Shown in pieces: positions 13,210 through 25,843 of a DNA stretch of 64,000 nt. The notes below the pieces were generated by a model. It ran no database searches. It was not told where the DNA came from and was given only the letters and a program-made list of their open reading frames with translations. The stretch's first letter is position 1, and each line of letters begins with the position of its first letter. The DNA comes from Rutstroemia sp. NJR-2017a BVV2. Lineage: Eukaryota; Ascomycota; Leotiomycetes; Helotiales; Rutstroemiaceae. The stretch spans positions 434,001 through 498,000 of the forward strand of contig NJPS01000045.1 of assembly GCA_002946415.1 (NCBI GenBank), read 5' to 3'. The position numbers and the translations under genes were made by a program.

Positions 13210-15605
13210 TTACATAACCGCGCACTTACTCTGCTGACACTGCTCCAAATAGCCATCATCCTCCTCCTTCCTCAACCTCATACTCTGTCTCACAACACCT
13301 TGCACCTTAATACTCTGCTCGCCCTCCGCATGCCACCAACGCAGCTTCTGAATAAACCCACCATCCTCATCATCCGTAGCAATAATCCATTTCCCGCCCG
13401 TAACCTCGACCGTGCAACCCTCCTTCGGGAAATGAAACTCCGGCAGGAAGATCTCTGTGGGCGTGTCCTCCTTCGTCGCCGCGGGCGCATCGAGTTTGAG
13501 CGTGAAGGTGCAGTTGCGCAGGTCGAATCCGTAGGCGGAGATCTGGCCGACGGTGTAGATGGGCGAGGGACGCACGTAGGCTTCGGCGGCGCGGTAGCCG
13601 GGAGAGTTGGTGAGTTCAGGAGGGGCATCAGTGGGAGTCGATGAGATAGAGGGGGTTTTGAGTTTGGCTTTTAAGTTACCTGGGTTGACAGTGGACTCGT
13701 CTGAGAGTTCTTTTTTGGTTGTTTCGGCTGCTGCTTCATTTTCTACTAACGAAGTTGTTGATTCGTTTTTGGGCGTGGGTGGGGTGGCGTCAAGGGGCAG
13801 TGGTAGGTCGTCGAGGGAGAAAATTGATAAGTCTTCACCGTTCCACTGATCTCCCAGTTGATGTTTGTTCTATGAAGTGTTAGTCCAGTCCGATTATGGA
13901 ATGATACACACTTACCTGGCACATGTATAACCACAGTGTGTAGCCTGCCATGGCACTTCCTTCAACGGCAAAATGGTTGGCATCCATGGCCCCTGATTGA
14001 CTCGAGTAGTCGCCTGTCTTGTATGCATACTTGTCATCCATATCATAAGGAATTCCAAATTCAGTCAATACACATGGGTGGTTACCCATGTAGTCTTGAC
14101 CTTCCTTTCGGATAGCTGCTAATTGATCTTTGAAACAATTCCTGATTGCCGTCTCTCCAATTTTGACCGCAAAAGCAGGGGTTAAATATCGACCCCGCAA
14201 GATACCAAAGACATCCACATTCCAATAACGATTCCACTTCTTGGTCATAAGTGTAACGCCATCGTAGTAATGAGGAGCGTAAACCATCAAGGGATCGTCA
14301 TCCTCGGTGCCTTTGATGGAAGGAGGAATCTCCAACACGGGTGGCTGGCAGAAAAGTATCGAATCTTTGTGATGAGCTCTGATCGCGTCTCTATGTTTTC
14401 GATAATAATCCATATAATACGTATTTGTAAATTCTTGGTAATCAAGTACTTTTCCGGTGTGTGGATTCTTTCTGAAGTAATCTTTCTTCAATAGAGTATC
14501 CGTCGCTGGATCCCACACACCGTGCTGTGCCCATATACACTCACCTAGCTTCCACCCTGGATCACGCTTATAGGAGTACCTAGATTCGTCGTAATCCGCT
14601 GGCAACCATGTGCTCTGTCCTTGCGGATCAACGAGTACCTTGCCTGACTTATAGGGTCCCATCCCGCCAAAGTCCCAAGTGTCTATTTCGCAGGCCCTTC
14701 CGGATCCAGTCAAAATAGCTTGCCATGCGGTAGGAGATGTGCCCTTCTGTAGTTTTTGCTCTGTGGGAATGGCCGACAGATCCGTCCAACCAACATGCCC
14801 TCGGTTGGGTTCATTCATACTCTCCCATCCAATCACAACCTCATTCTCAATGTCACCAGCCTCGTGTATTCGTTGCGCAAGATGGGCACAAGCATTGATA
14901 AAGTGCTCTTGTAGATAGTCCTGGATATTCTTTCCATCGATTATACATTTCGGGGCAAAGTCTCGCCCGGCAAAGAAAAATGTGAATATTGTCTGGGTTG
15001 CAAGGCGGGTATAGTTGGTAGACCAAATCATCTTTGGAAAGTTTTCGGGTTCGGGGTATGTGTTGTGTACAATGGCCGCCTCGGTGGCAGCAAAACTCTG
15101 GGGATTAAGACCGCACGCATAGACAGTCCACATCGGCGCTCCTGATCCTCCTGTGAATCTCGACCACTGATCTGTCAGTACGATGCAAGATCAATAGTTT
15201 TGGGTCATAACTTACAACATCCTGATGGGGATCCATAAACACATAGAAGCCATAACTCTTTGCTACCCTCAGGATCTCAATCGTGTGCTGAATCCACTCT
15301 TCATCATAAATGCCAGGTCCCGCAGATTCGATTGCCTCCCATGTGAAAACATATCTTATTGTGTTGTAGCCCCAGCGCTTTAGTCGTGAGAAATGAATGT
15401 GAGCTTCCTCCTTGGGAAATGGTCGCGCATGAAAGTCGACATTGTCCCCGTGGAAGAAGTCCTCTGCGACATGTGAAGGTTGATCGGGATTGCTGGGGTA
15501 TTTGGCATCACCGGCTACGTTGATTCCACGTAGGGTGACCTCGCGGCCATGAGAGTCTCGAAAATGACCATTCTCGATCGTTAACCTTAGAGGTGCCATA
15601 ACCAA
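13210..15605 (-). CDS. EGH1: GH5 steryl-beta-glucosidase (Egh1/EGCrP2-like)
   Basis: Three exons, complement(13210..13869, 13916..15166, 15216..15605), encode 766 residues, close to yeast Egh1. The enzyme family hydrolyses ergosteryl-beta-glucoside and related glucosides. The N-terminus has the GH5 opening (LRGINVAGDAKYP), HFSRLKRWGYNTIRYVFTWEAIE and MDPHQDV|WSRFTGGSGAP, whose W confirms the first splice. The likely acid/base is Glu249 (WESMNEPN) and the nucleophile Glu499 (CVLTEFG). A Ser/Thr/Pro-rich linker inside a C-terminal beta-domain follows about residue 550. The protein ends CQQSKCAVM, a CaaX-type motif. The CaaX codons overlap a GTAAGT hexamer, so a further 3' intron cannot be excluded. 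There are two possible ATGs, 15605 and 15599; the first is used. Confidence 0.92.
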
Positions 15606-17249
15606 AACTGCGATTTGAAAATAGTAGAATTTGAGGTGTGGTGGTTTCCCAGAGATCGTAGAAGCTGCAGGATATTTGTGGCGCTGGGCAATCAGGATAC
15701 GATATCAGGTTCTCCTTATCAATGGCTGGTTATCAATGACGCTTGCTAGCACGCCGCACGTCTCACTCGATATAAAACACTTTTATAAACAACTCCAAAT
15801 AACTTAACAAACTATTATTTATCAAAAGAAAACACTATAATTTTATGTCGAAAGGACCGCATACTCCTTCACAGGTCTATAGATGTATCAATTACTAAGG
15901 AAATTGGTGATACCCATTACTCAACGCCTTACCCCCCGTTTGATTCGATCATATGGCAGGAGAATCAAAAGCCTTCTTTAGAACACGCTTTGGACCAGTA
16001 TCCTCAGGGCCTTTGGATTAGGTGTTGTGCAGTATATAAAATACTTGCGTAGGAGTACAAAGTAGAATACTTCAGATGTACGTTGCACAACAATCCCGCT
16101 TTGGCTGAATCAAGGGGTATACTGCCCAAATCACTACGGGTTTAGCCTGCTTGGAGGACTATGAAACCTGCGGATAGGACATTCTCTCATGCCAAGAATT
16201 AGGGGAGGCAGTAGATATCCCAAGAAGTACTCGACGAGGTTGCTTCAAGACACAATATCTAAACGAAGATGTCACAATGCTTTACCTGTATGTGTATCTT
16301 CGTCGACAACCGACATGACAATAGTGAATTTCAGCTGGCCCATGTGGTCAAGAATCACCCTCATGGCTCACATTGGCTCAAATTGGCTCGGATATAGCTT
16401 CACTGATAACGGTCACGTCAGGTTTGGACTACCAGGCAAAGGTTTCGTTGCATGTGCTCCTGGCCAACATACAACATACATATCCAGAATACGTACAGCA
16501 CCGAGAGAAAGATCGCAACAAGCAGCATTGCTGGGCTACAGTTGGCTACAACTTCGAGTCCAGCTGGTTTTCTATGACTCGGGCAACAAGTGCAGCAAAA
16601 TAGTCTGTGATATTTATATCGACCAGCTTCTGAATTCGTCGTCAGCTATACATTCAGCGAGGCGACGACTCTATGCTAGAGAAGGGTAGAGATTCAGGTC
16701 ATAACCAAAAAAGAACAACACTGAGAACAAGGTCACGAGATAGAAGGGGCAAATAGGACATATAAGAATTGCCCCCATTCTCCCCACCTATCAAGAACTG
16801 CTGGAAAGCGGTTAAACCCCACTTATAGATTGCTGCACCGAGACAACGATACTATGAGAGAACCTACTTGAGGCCTGGAACAGGTTGAAGCAATAGATAA
16901 TAACCAAATGAGTAGGGTGGAAATGTAGATCGGAGTGTTTGCTAGTACTCTGTAGACAGTGGATTGGTGAGGATACAAGGTGCTCCATATGGTTTGTTGA
17001 TGAGCCCTGAATCTAAAGTCCCAAGTCAGGTTTGTACGTGAAATTTGGAGTTGAGCTGAATAACAGCAGTAAGACTTTGTAAAGAATACATAGTTCAGCA
17101 CAAAGTCAAATCTCCACAACGCCGTAGCCCCTGTATACTCAACATATAAAAAGCTTTGTAGGTCTCTTGGGTAGAGATCAAGAAACTCATTCTTGCATCT
17201 TCTCAAGTACTCAACTTGGCTATTACCGTGATAAAAGAATACCACCAGC
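15606..17249. other. Divergent intergenic region between EGH1 and the cupin gene
   Basis: 1.6 kb between two divergent starts. An AT-rich segment lies at about 15775-15850. Open frames at 16189-16689 and 16823-17410 show no protein features; the second overlaps the cupin start antisense. No RNA gene was recognised. Confidence 0.45.
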
Positions 17250-17840
17250 ATGTCAGCAGATCGTCGCTGGGACAAACGTCGCTTCCAACTCGAGGAATCG
17301 ACAACTCTGAACGGTGGTGCTCGCACAGTCTTCATTGAGCACATGACGCCTGGCACGACAGTACCGCCGCATTTCCACACCCGATTCTCGGAGACGTTCG
17401 ACTTAATCAAAGGGTCTATTACAATCTACAGCAGCGATGAACCTGACCTCACCGTTTTGGAGGCATCAGCTCAAGAGCTCGAAGTTGGCAAGAAGGTTAC
17501 CGTTGCACCCAAGAAGTATCATCAATACAAAGTCGGTAGCAAGGAGGCTGTGCTACGGGTTATCGTGACGCCAGGAGACGCAGAATTTGAACAGCTGTTA
17601 AAAATCATCAATGGCTTTGACGAGGACGAGGCTTTGAAGAAGATGGGCGACAGTGTTGTGCTCATGGCGGTCATTATGGGATTGAGCGATGCACATCTTA
17701 TTGGTCCGGCGAAGGATATGTTGGCAGGCGTCATCAAGGAAAAGGAAGATGAAATTAATGCTTTACGAGAGGAGCTTCTCGCCAAGTATGATACTGAAGA
17801 AGCCCTACAGGACTTACTGGTCGAGCAGCCGTCTGTATAA
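17250..17840 (+). CDS. Cupin-domain protein with an AraC/mannose-isomerase-like metal motif
   Basis: A single exon of 196 residues. Residues about 20-115 form a small cupin barrel: VFIEHMTPGTTVPPHFHTRFSET gives His41, His43 and Glu48 of motif 1, and KKYHQYKV gives His91 of motif 2, so a metal site looks complete. Residues about 130-160 are a hydrophobic helix-rich segment (VVLMAVIMGLSDAHLIGPA), followed by a charged coiled-coil-like end rich in Glu/Lys. The substrate cannot be named. The gene is divergent from EGH1 and 286 bp upstream of SKI3 on the same strand. The ATG is the first in the frame and follows AT-rich leader sequence. Confidence 0.8.
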   Translation: MSADRRWDKRRFQLEESTTLNGGARTVFIEHMTPGTTVPPHFHTRFSETFDLIKGSITIYSSDEPDLTVLEASAQELEVGKKVTVAPKKYHQYKVGSKEAVLRVIVTPGDAEFEQLLKIINGFDEDEALKKMGDSVVLMAVIMGLSDAHLIGPAKDMLAGVIKEKEDEINALREELLAKYDTEEALQDLLVEQPSV

Positions 17841-18126
17841 ATAGTCAACGGCTTTCGGGAATGGACAAGCGGGATAGACGCTTTAAGGTCGGTACTTAGT
17901 GTGCTATAGTATGACGCTAAACTCATACTTAAGGTTAACGCTAGAAAGATAATCCGAACCGATGGAACCCCACGAAGCAAGGCTACCTTCGTCTTCTAAA
18001 GTGTGCGTGTAATGATGCAAGTAAATAGAAATGCAAACACTCGTTGAAAGAATTTTTCATTAGCAGGGCCAATTCCCATTCTCTTCCTTGGATAGCTATG
18101 CCGCATTCTCCAAATAACTACAAGTC

Positions 18127-21100
18127 ATGTCAGGAACTAAGGCAGCGTTGAAAGCTATAAATGCTGCCATACAATCTCAGGATTACGAGGAAGCTGCTCA
18201 ACAAGCCAGGGCACTGTTGAAGGCAGATCCTAAAAGCTACCAGGGGTAAGTACGGCCTGTTCTTTTTCTGCGAAACTTTACTTTCTCTGCTCCTTGGCTC
18301 ACTATTTTTCTCAGGAATATATTCTTGGGTTTCGCCTTCAGCAAGCAATCGAAATATGCCGAAGCAGAAGCGGCTTACGAAGCTGCAACGAAGATCAAGG
18401 AGGGAGAGACTCAAGCATGGCAAGGTCTGATTCAAGTGTATGAGAAACAAGGCGGCAACAAACTCAGTCATTATCAAACCGCAGCCTTGCGCCTGGCTCA
18501 GATATACCAAGCCCAGGACGACAAATATAAATGTCAGGACGTCATTGACAAGTTTCAAGCATTTGCCAAAAACCAGGGGACGCGATTGCAACATAGGAAG
18601 TCTCTAGAGATTGTGTTGCCTGAAAGTCCGATTTATGATTATCTCGAAGGCCGCGTTCCTCATCCATCTCACACCTACCAAATCATAGCCCAAATCACCG
18701 AATTCGACGAAAAGGAGCGGATAAATAAGGAAATCGGAGAACGAAGAACACGCCTAGGTGCAAAAATTGGCCAAGTCACCACCGAGGTCAAACGAGAAGT
18801 TCTGAAAGATAGTGATCTGGAGAACATTTACGCACAAATCATAAACTGGAGCAATGATGATGAAATTCGTCGTCAATATGAAGAGAAGCTTATCCAAAGA
18901 TGCTTAGACGTTCTGATTATTCTGCCGCCTGGCGAGCAGAAGAAAGAGAAACATGCCAAAGTCTTGAAGCTTGCAACGGATATGGTCATAATAAAGCATC
19001 CATTTAAACTGGCGTGGGACATTGCTATCGAATGGAAAGACCCGGAAAATGTTCAAGATCTTGATGTAAACATTCTCCGAGAATACACAGCATTTTTTCC
19101 TACCAGTGGCCTTGGTCAGGTTCTGCGAGGTTACATGTCTAGCGAAATCTCTCCATTCCCCCCTCCACCGCCTCCCGCCACGCCAGCTACACCTACTGCG
19201 AATGTAGATGAGAGCGAAGATGATGACGATGATGGAGGGGGAGTTGCATTAGACAGCCCTGTACTTGCAGAAGATCGTCTATGGCTTATGACCGAGGGCA
19301 TGGCAGATGCACCGACTTCCATTCTAGCTCATCGGTTAATGGGGGAGTATTATCAATTTCTTGAGGAGCACGAAAGTGTTGTCGACCTCATGCGAAATGC
19401 GAAACGACTTGCTTCGGAGGAATCAAACAAACTCAGTCAGAGTTTCAAGAACGCCTCTCGGGTCTTCACTACCCTGTTAGGAACTGCTCTCGTATTTTAC
19501 CAATCACCACGAAACCACCCAGAAGCAAAAGCCCTGTTTGATGGACTCCTTCAGGATGATGCAAGTTCTACTCCAGCGCTGATAGGCATTGGCCTAATTT
19601 ATGAGGAAGAAGATGATTATCCAGCTGCGGTTGACTTTTTGGGTCGTGCCTTGAAACGTGACCCGACCAATGTTCGCGTCAAAGCTGAAGCTGCTTGGGT
19701 GAAGGCGCTGAACGGTGATTATTCACTTGGACGTCAAGAGCTCGAAGAGTGTTTACCCGATATGGAAGCCAAGGATCTAAAATCACGAGACTTATTAGCA
19801 CAGACACAATACCGCATAGGTATTTGTCTTTGGAATATAGATTCATCCAAAGCAGCACGTAAAGATAGGAACGGGGCCTATTCGTACTTCTTAGCAGCGC
19901 TGAAGAGTAACCTTAACTTTGCCCCAGCATATACTATGCTTGGTATATTCTACGCAGACTACTTAAAAGATAAGAAGAGATCTCGGAAGTGTTTTCAAAA
20001 GGCTTTCGAATTGTCATCTGCAGAAGTAGAAGCTGCCGAACGGCTTGCAAGAATATTCGCAGGTCAGGGTGAGTGGGAGTTGGTGGAAGTTGTCGCTCAA
20101 AGAGTTGTTGAGTCTGGAAAAGTTAGACCAGCTCCAGGTTCTAAGAAAAAGGGTATCAGCTGGCCTTTCGCCGCACTCGGTGTTGCCGAACTAAACAAAC
20201 AGGACTACGCAAAGAGTATTGTCTCTTTTCAATCCGCATTGCGTATTGCTCCCACAGATTACCATTCTTGGGTTGGTCTCGGTGAGAGTTATCATAATTC
20301 AGGACGTTATATTGCGGCAACAAAAGCCTTCCAGCATGCAGAAAAATACGAGCACGAAATCGAGCAACGCCAGGATGGAGAAACTTGGTTCGCAAAGCAT
20401 ATGCTTGCTAACGTCAAACGCGAGCTGGGCGATTTCGATGAAGCTATAGATGGTTACAAGGCCGTGCTCAAGGACCGCCCATCAGAGTTTGGTGTCTCCA
20501 TTGCTTTAGTTCAGACATTGGTGGATAGTGCCTGGGATGGTGTTGAGAAAGGCTTATTTGGACAAGCTGCTCAGCGTGCTACAGAGACCATTGAGATAGC
20601 CAGCCAAATCGCAGAAAGTAGAACCGATGCTTTCAACCTCTGGCGTGCCGTGGGGGATGCTTGTGTTGTCTACTCTTGGGTACGAAGTCGTCTCGCAGAC
20701 TTTCCGGCTGCACAGATCGAAAAGCTCCTTACGACAGATGCCAAAGACGCCTACAATATATTTGCCGACGTTGATGGTGTTTCCGGCGATGTTGTCTTTG
20801 CCAAAGGATTATATCCTGCAGATGAGCAAGATGGAGTATACCTGACACGGTGCTTGCATGCTTCCATCTTAGCTCACAAACGAGCAATTCATGCTTCGTC
20901 TCATGATACACACGCTCAAGCTGTCGCCTATTATAATCTAGGTTGGATAGAGCATCGCACCCATGTTTGCCTTGCTACTGGGTTGAAGAAGAGATCTACG
21001 CGCTACCTGAAGGCTGCAGTACGATGCTTCAAAAGAGCAATAGAGTTGGAGGCTGGTAATTCAGAATTCTGGAATGCCCTTGGCATTGTCACTAGTGAAT

Positions 21101-22455
21101 TGAATCCAAAGGTAGCACAGCATTCTTTTGTTCGCAGTCTCTACTTGAACGAGAGAAGTGCTCAAGCATGGACAAATCTCGGAACACTTTACCTCCTACG
21201 GAATGACATTGAACTTGCCAACGAGGCTTTTACACGTGCTCAGTCAACCGATCCGGATTATGCACATGCCTGGATTGGTCAGGGTCTACTTGCACTCATG
21301 ATGGATGACGCGAGAGAAGCCAATTTACTATTCACACACGCCATGGAAATATCCGAGTCCTCATCCCTGGTTACCAAAAGACAATACTCACAATCCACAT
21401 TTGACCGAGTTTTGGCATCCAAAGACATCACCAATATATCGGACTTGGTACAGCCATTATTTGCGCTTGGTCAAATACAATCCATGGCTCCTGATGATAT
21501 CGTTTCTAAGCATCTCTCGACACTTCTACAAGAGCGTGTGAATGATATTTCAGTGGCCGTCAAAATCTTGTCATCGATTTGTGGGACAGCTGAAGCAGAT
21601 TATGAAGTTACCGAATCACCAGTGTCTCTATCACGATTCGCTCTAGCCAAAGCAGATTTGGCTCGATCACAACTTGCGAACCAAGAATACGAGCAAGCAA
21701 TAGAAAGCGGAGACACAGCCTTGCAACTTTGCGACGAAGACAGCGGCAACGAACTCTCCACGGAAGCTCGCCAAAAGTGTAGATTATCTGCTCATCTTAC
21801 CGTAGGACTCGCACACTACTACACGCAAAACCTCGACGCAGCTCTAGAATATTTCGAGCCCGCACTCACAGAATCGAACGGCAATCCCGATGCGGTATGC
21901 CTCCTCGCCCAAGTTCTCTGGGCTCACGGCGATGAGTCTTCTAAATCTAAAGCCCGTGATCATCTCTTCGACTGCGTGGAGTCTCATCCAGACCACGTTC
22001 CATCTGTTCTCCTCCTTGGCACCATCGCCCTCCTCGATAATGACGCCGCTAGTCTCGACGCGGTAACCTCAGAGCTACATACCCTCCGCACCAGCAAGTC
22101 CGTCAGCGCAGCCGACCAAGCGAGAATCGGAGAAGTTCTCCGCGCTATCGCTGCGTTCTCGGAAGATGAGCCAGAAGGAAAAGTCCTCGCGGAGGTGCAG
22201 ACGGATGTTTTCCTGCATCCGGCTTACACTCATGGCTGGGCTAGGCTGGCGAAGATCTCGGGTGATGGGAATGCTGCCGAAATGTCGGTTTTGACGGCGA
22301 GGAAGTCGGTCCCGCCACATGGGAAATTGGCCGCGCAGGATTTGGCAGAGGCACTGGCTGGAACAGGGAAGGTGGCGGATGCGCAGAGAGGGATTATGGT
22401 TGCGCCGTGGAAGAGGGATGGGTGGGCGAGCTTAGGGGAGGCGATTGCGGGTTAA
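18127..22455 (+). CDS. SKI3: Ski complex TPR subunit Ski3
   Basis: Exons 18127..18245 and 18315..22455 encode 1419 residues, the size of Ski3. Ski3 is the TPR scaffold that holds Ski2 and Ski8 and feeds mRNA 3' ends to the cytoplasmic exosome. TPR units run from the first residues (ALKAINAAIQSQDYEEAAQQARALL, NIFLGFAFSKQSKYAEAEAAYEAA) to the C-terminus, with many A-x3-W/Y-x2-L-G signatures such as HSWVGLGESYHNSGRYIAATKAF. An acidic/Pro-rich insert lies at about residues 315-340. The 69-bp intron (GTAAGT...CTCAG) interrupts the first TPR and joins in phase 2. There is no sign of frame damage over the 4.1 kb second exon. Confidence 0.95.
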
Positions 22456-22793
22456 GTGGTGTGAATTTGAGAACGAGAATATGAGATATGTGTGCACGTC
22501 AGCACGTGAAATGATGTGTATTTAAAATTATGAACTTCGTTGTGAAGAAAATGAAAATAGAGATTCTTCATTCATACCGCCAGGGAAATCATGTATGGAG
22601 TGGATGCACCATTCGAGTAGATTCTACAGCACGTTAGTATCGCACCATCAATCTGTCCATTCAGCTACCTAGTTAAGGTCTGTCAACGCATAAACAAGCT
22701 ATTTTTAGCTCTATTTACTTCAATAAAAGGCTTGATGGCGATGAATACCAGACAACGAAATACAAGAACTCTCCGCAATAGCTCTTCCTTCCA

Positions 22794-23036
22794 TCAATTT
22801 ACCTCTTGGTAATCCTCCCTCTCCACTACACCCTCGGCTCCCCTCAATACAGCCTCCTCCGCGCCACCGACCATCTCTCCCAAACCACCTACCACAAGTC
22901 CTGTGGGCACTACACGAGCCATCTCGCACGCCACGCACTGCACTCCGTCGATACGCCAGGAATAGAAGGATTTCATGGATAATGAGAGCTGATATACAAT
23001 CGATTGAAACAATTTCCTCTCCCAATTCAGCCACAT
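22794..23036 (-). CDS. Possible small protein or gene remnant, 80 residues
   Basis: An open frame of 80 codons with a protein-like composition, including a Gly/Val/Glu-rich segment (VVGGLGEMVGGAEEAVLRGAEG). It lies about 340 bp downstream of SKI3 on the opposite strand. Several Cys occur in VQCVACEM. It could be a small gene, the last exon of a decayed gene or chance. No family was recognised. Confidence 0.22.
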   Translation of the reverse strand: MWLNWERKLFQSIVYQLSLSMKSFYSWRIDGVQCVACEMARVVPTGLVVGGLGEMVGGAEEAVLRGAEGVVEREDYQEVN

Positions 23037-25801
23037 TACCGATTAAACTTATGCCTAATCCGATTCTCGTCTACATACGTAGCTTTTAAGCAGGATTTCC
23101 ATGGAATGACAACGACAATGTTCGATGTCTTGAGAGTTCGAGGAGAGTCTCTATTGTGAAGCAACTATATAAACTAGCTCATCACTCTAGAAGGAACAGT
23201 CGCTAAATTTACTTGATTCGCGCTCAAGGCTTGCTGCTCACCTCCTAACGCTTAATCTGCGTTCGTGGAAGTCGATATAGCAACCCTGGGTTCGAAGTAT
23301 ATGTTGTTAACCCAGCTAGCCCCCCATGGCTTAAATATAGTTCTGATAGACGGACAGACAGACTTCTTTTCGATAGGTAGTAGGTAGAGAACGAAGCAGA
23401 ACGATGAAACTCTGTCTGTACTTCTTCTCCCTCCTCCCTGTTTTTCTCTTCAATAAAAGTAGAAAGATACGTGGATATACTCCAATTCAAGGTCGATTTC
23501 CCCTCTTCTTCTAGGAAGGAAATCGCACTTACACTTGTAAGAACTGGTATACAGACGACAGACAGGTAGACAGAGAGGAGGAAAGAGAGACAGTGAGATC
23601 ACTCAACTAACCCCGCCCAACCGCAACCGCCACCTCCTTTTCCAAACCGAAGTTCCCTCCAATCCTCACAAGTACGTGCCCGCGTGCCCGCCCCCTTTTA
23701 TACCCCCCTCCTCAAGGCAGAAACGAAAACCTCAACGTTTTCATAACAACCTAGTTCGTCAATACAAACCACCCCTCCATCCTCCTTTCCCTCCCTTCCC
23801 CCCGCCCTAATAATCAATCTTCCATTCCTTTTCTTAATCTCAAAATTTTCGCATCTAGCTGTCGATCACCAGAATATAATATAATATGTAAACAAAAACA
23901 TAAACATAAAACCCCCCCTTTTTATGCTTACCCTACCCAACCCAACCTTTCCCTGCCTACACTACTTACAAGTCCAAGTCCAAGCTCCCTCCCTTTCCAC
24001 TTCCTTTCCACGAAACTATTTCCCTAAACAAACAGAAAGAAAAAAAAAAAAGAAAAAAAAACCTTTTGTGCCAAAAGAACAGAGCAGTTAGTTGGGTAGG
24101 TAGGTAGTGCTAGTGGTGGGTCGGATGGGAAATTTGGTCCGAGTCCGAGTCCTTGTCTTTCCAGGGGAGTAAGAAATTTTTGCTGAACCGAACCGCTCGC
24201 ATGGGGACGGGATTGGGACGGTAGGGTTGCGATGAAAGTGTGTGTGTAATTTCGGCAATGGAGATCCGGATAGCGTGGATAGGGTAGGGAGAAACATTTG
24301 TATATTATTTTTCCTTGAGGGGGGGTTTTGAAAAAAAGAGGATGCTATGGTAAGGATAGAGCGCGTGGGAAGAGGGATGGATGGGTGTTTGGATGGATGG
24401 AGATGGAGATGGAGATTAGATGGATGGGTACGAAGTGGGATTTTAGAGTTTGATATTGGGAGCACGGGGAGCGAGGAGAGCATGGAGGAAGGGAGATGGA
24501 TGGATGGGTATGTAGATAGAGTAGATAGAAATATTCCGATTCGATAGACTAGGTAGGTAGGGAAGGGGTCATAAGGAGGGAGGGGTTTGTTTACTTGTAC
24601 TTTTGACTTTGAGGGCAGAGAGAGGACGTTATTTGATAGATAGATTAAGTGCCTACGACGTGGTGGACGGTGAAGTACCTACCAGCCTGCCTGCTTTGCT
24701 GTACGGACACTAACTACAATATAAAAGCAGAAGCGCCCATTTTGTTGAGCACACCCAAGTACAAGTCACACCGATTCTTCTCTTCTTCTCTCCGCCCTTC
24801 TCTTCTCTCCGTCCTTTCGCCGCCGCCAAATTTTATCCAGGAGGCTGAAATGCCAGCAAGTACGGTACTCTGTAAGGAACTACCGAAACAACGGTGTGAG
24901 CCTCACTTCACCTCACCTTGTGCAGTACCGCCAACTCAGGCTCCATATCCGGTACATAACAATTTATGCTTTTATACAGTACGGTGTTACCCGGCCCTAT
25001 ATATCGTATCCGGACCCAGAGCGGGAAGAGCGGAGCTCCAGGAACCGGGGAACGGAACCTGTGAATAAGATCTCATGGAATTTCCTTACCACGCACATAC
25101 ACGTGGAAGAGCACGCGACTTACTGATGGATTGATCGTATCCACGATCCGATATTTGATATGATAAGCAAAAACATGCTCCATAAGTGTACTATCGAAAC
25201 AGTATAATACTTACCCACCCTACATCATCTACCTATACATTTATCTCCGATAACAGCCACACAACTCCGATCGATTCCGCCGTGCAAGTCGTGTGCATCA
25301 TTGATTTTTTGCGAACATGTGATGTAGTAGAATCGAATTTGAATCGAACGCGGCAGAGGATAGAGCTAAGGTTGGTTGCTTTTCTTGCAGTACCGAAGTT
25401 GCCGGCGGAAGAAGCTTGTGGTCATGTCATCGTGCGTAATGTGGATGGTGTGTGTTTTTTGAGGCTCTAGAGTTTATTGTAGGTTCGAGAAAGTAGGTTA
25501 GAGTGGAATGCGATTGGGTTCATTGGGTGAAGGCTGTTTAGGTGCAGGTCTCGTGCAGTAAGGAAGTAAGCAGTTGGTGTAAGAGCTCCCTCGATGGCTA
25601 TTCTTATGCTTATGCTACCTCTTCACACTCTCAAGAATAGTGGTTATTTATACTTCTTCATTAGACGCGCTGGCGATGGAATACTGTAGTTTGAGCTACC
25701 TAGGAAGTTGTTGAGGTCGACGTGATAGGATAGACAAACCAAGAAAAATATGAAACATGACCACAGCGGTAAGATCCATGATTCTCATCATTCCAGGATC
25801 G

Positions 25802-25843
25802 CCGTATTCCGTATTCCATATTCCGTTTTCCGTTTTCCGCATT
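25802..25843 (+). repeat. Six tandem heptamers (CCGTWTT)
   Basis: Six head-to-tail 7-bp units with one or two changes each: CCGTATT twice, CCATATT, CCGTTTT twice, CCGCATT. It lies in the gene-poor region and has no coding context. Confidence 0.85.

Noticed and set aside
13168..13644. Plus-strand frame antisense to the EGH1 3' exon
   Set aside because: A shadow of the real minus-strand coding sequence.
16189..17410. Open frames between EGH1 and the cupin gene
   Set aside because: Neither shows protein features. One is antisense to the cupin start, and the region is better explained as divergent promoters.
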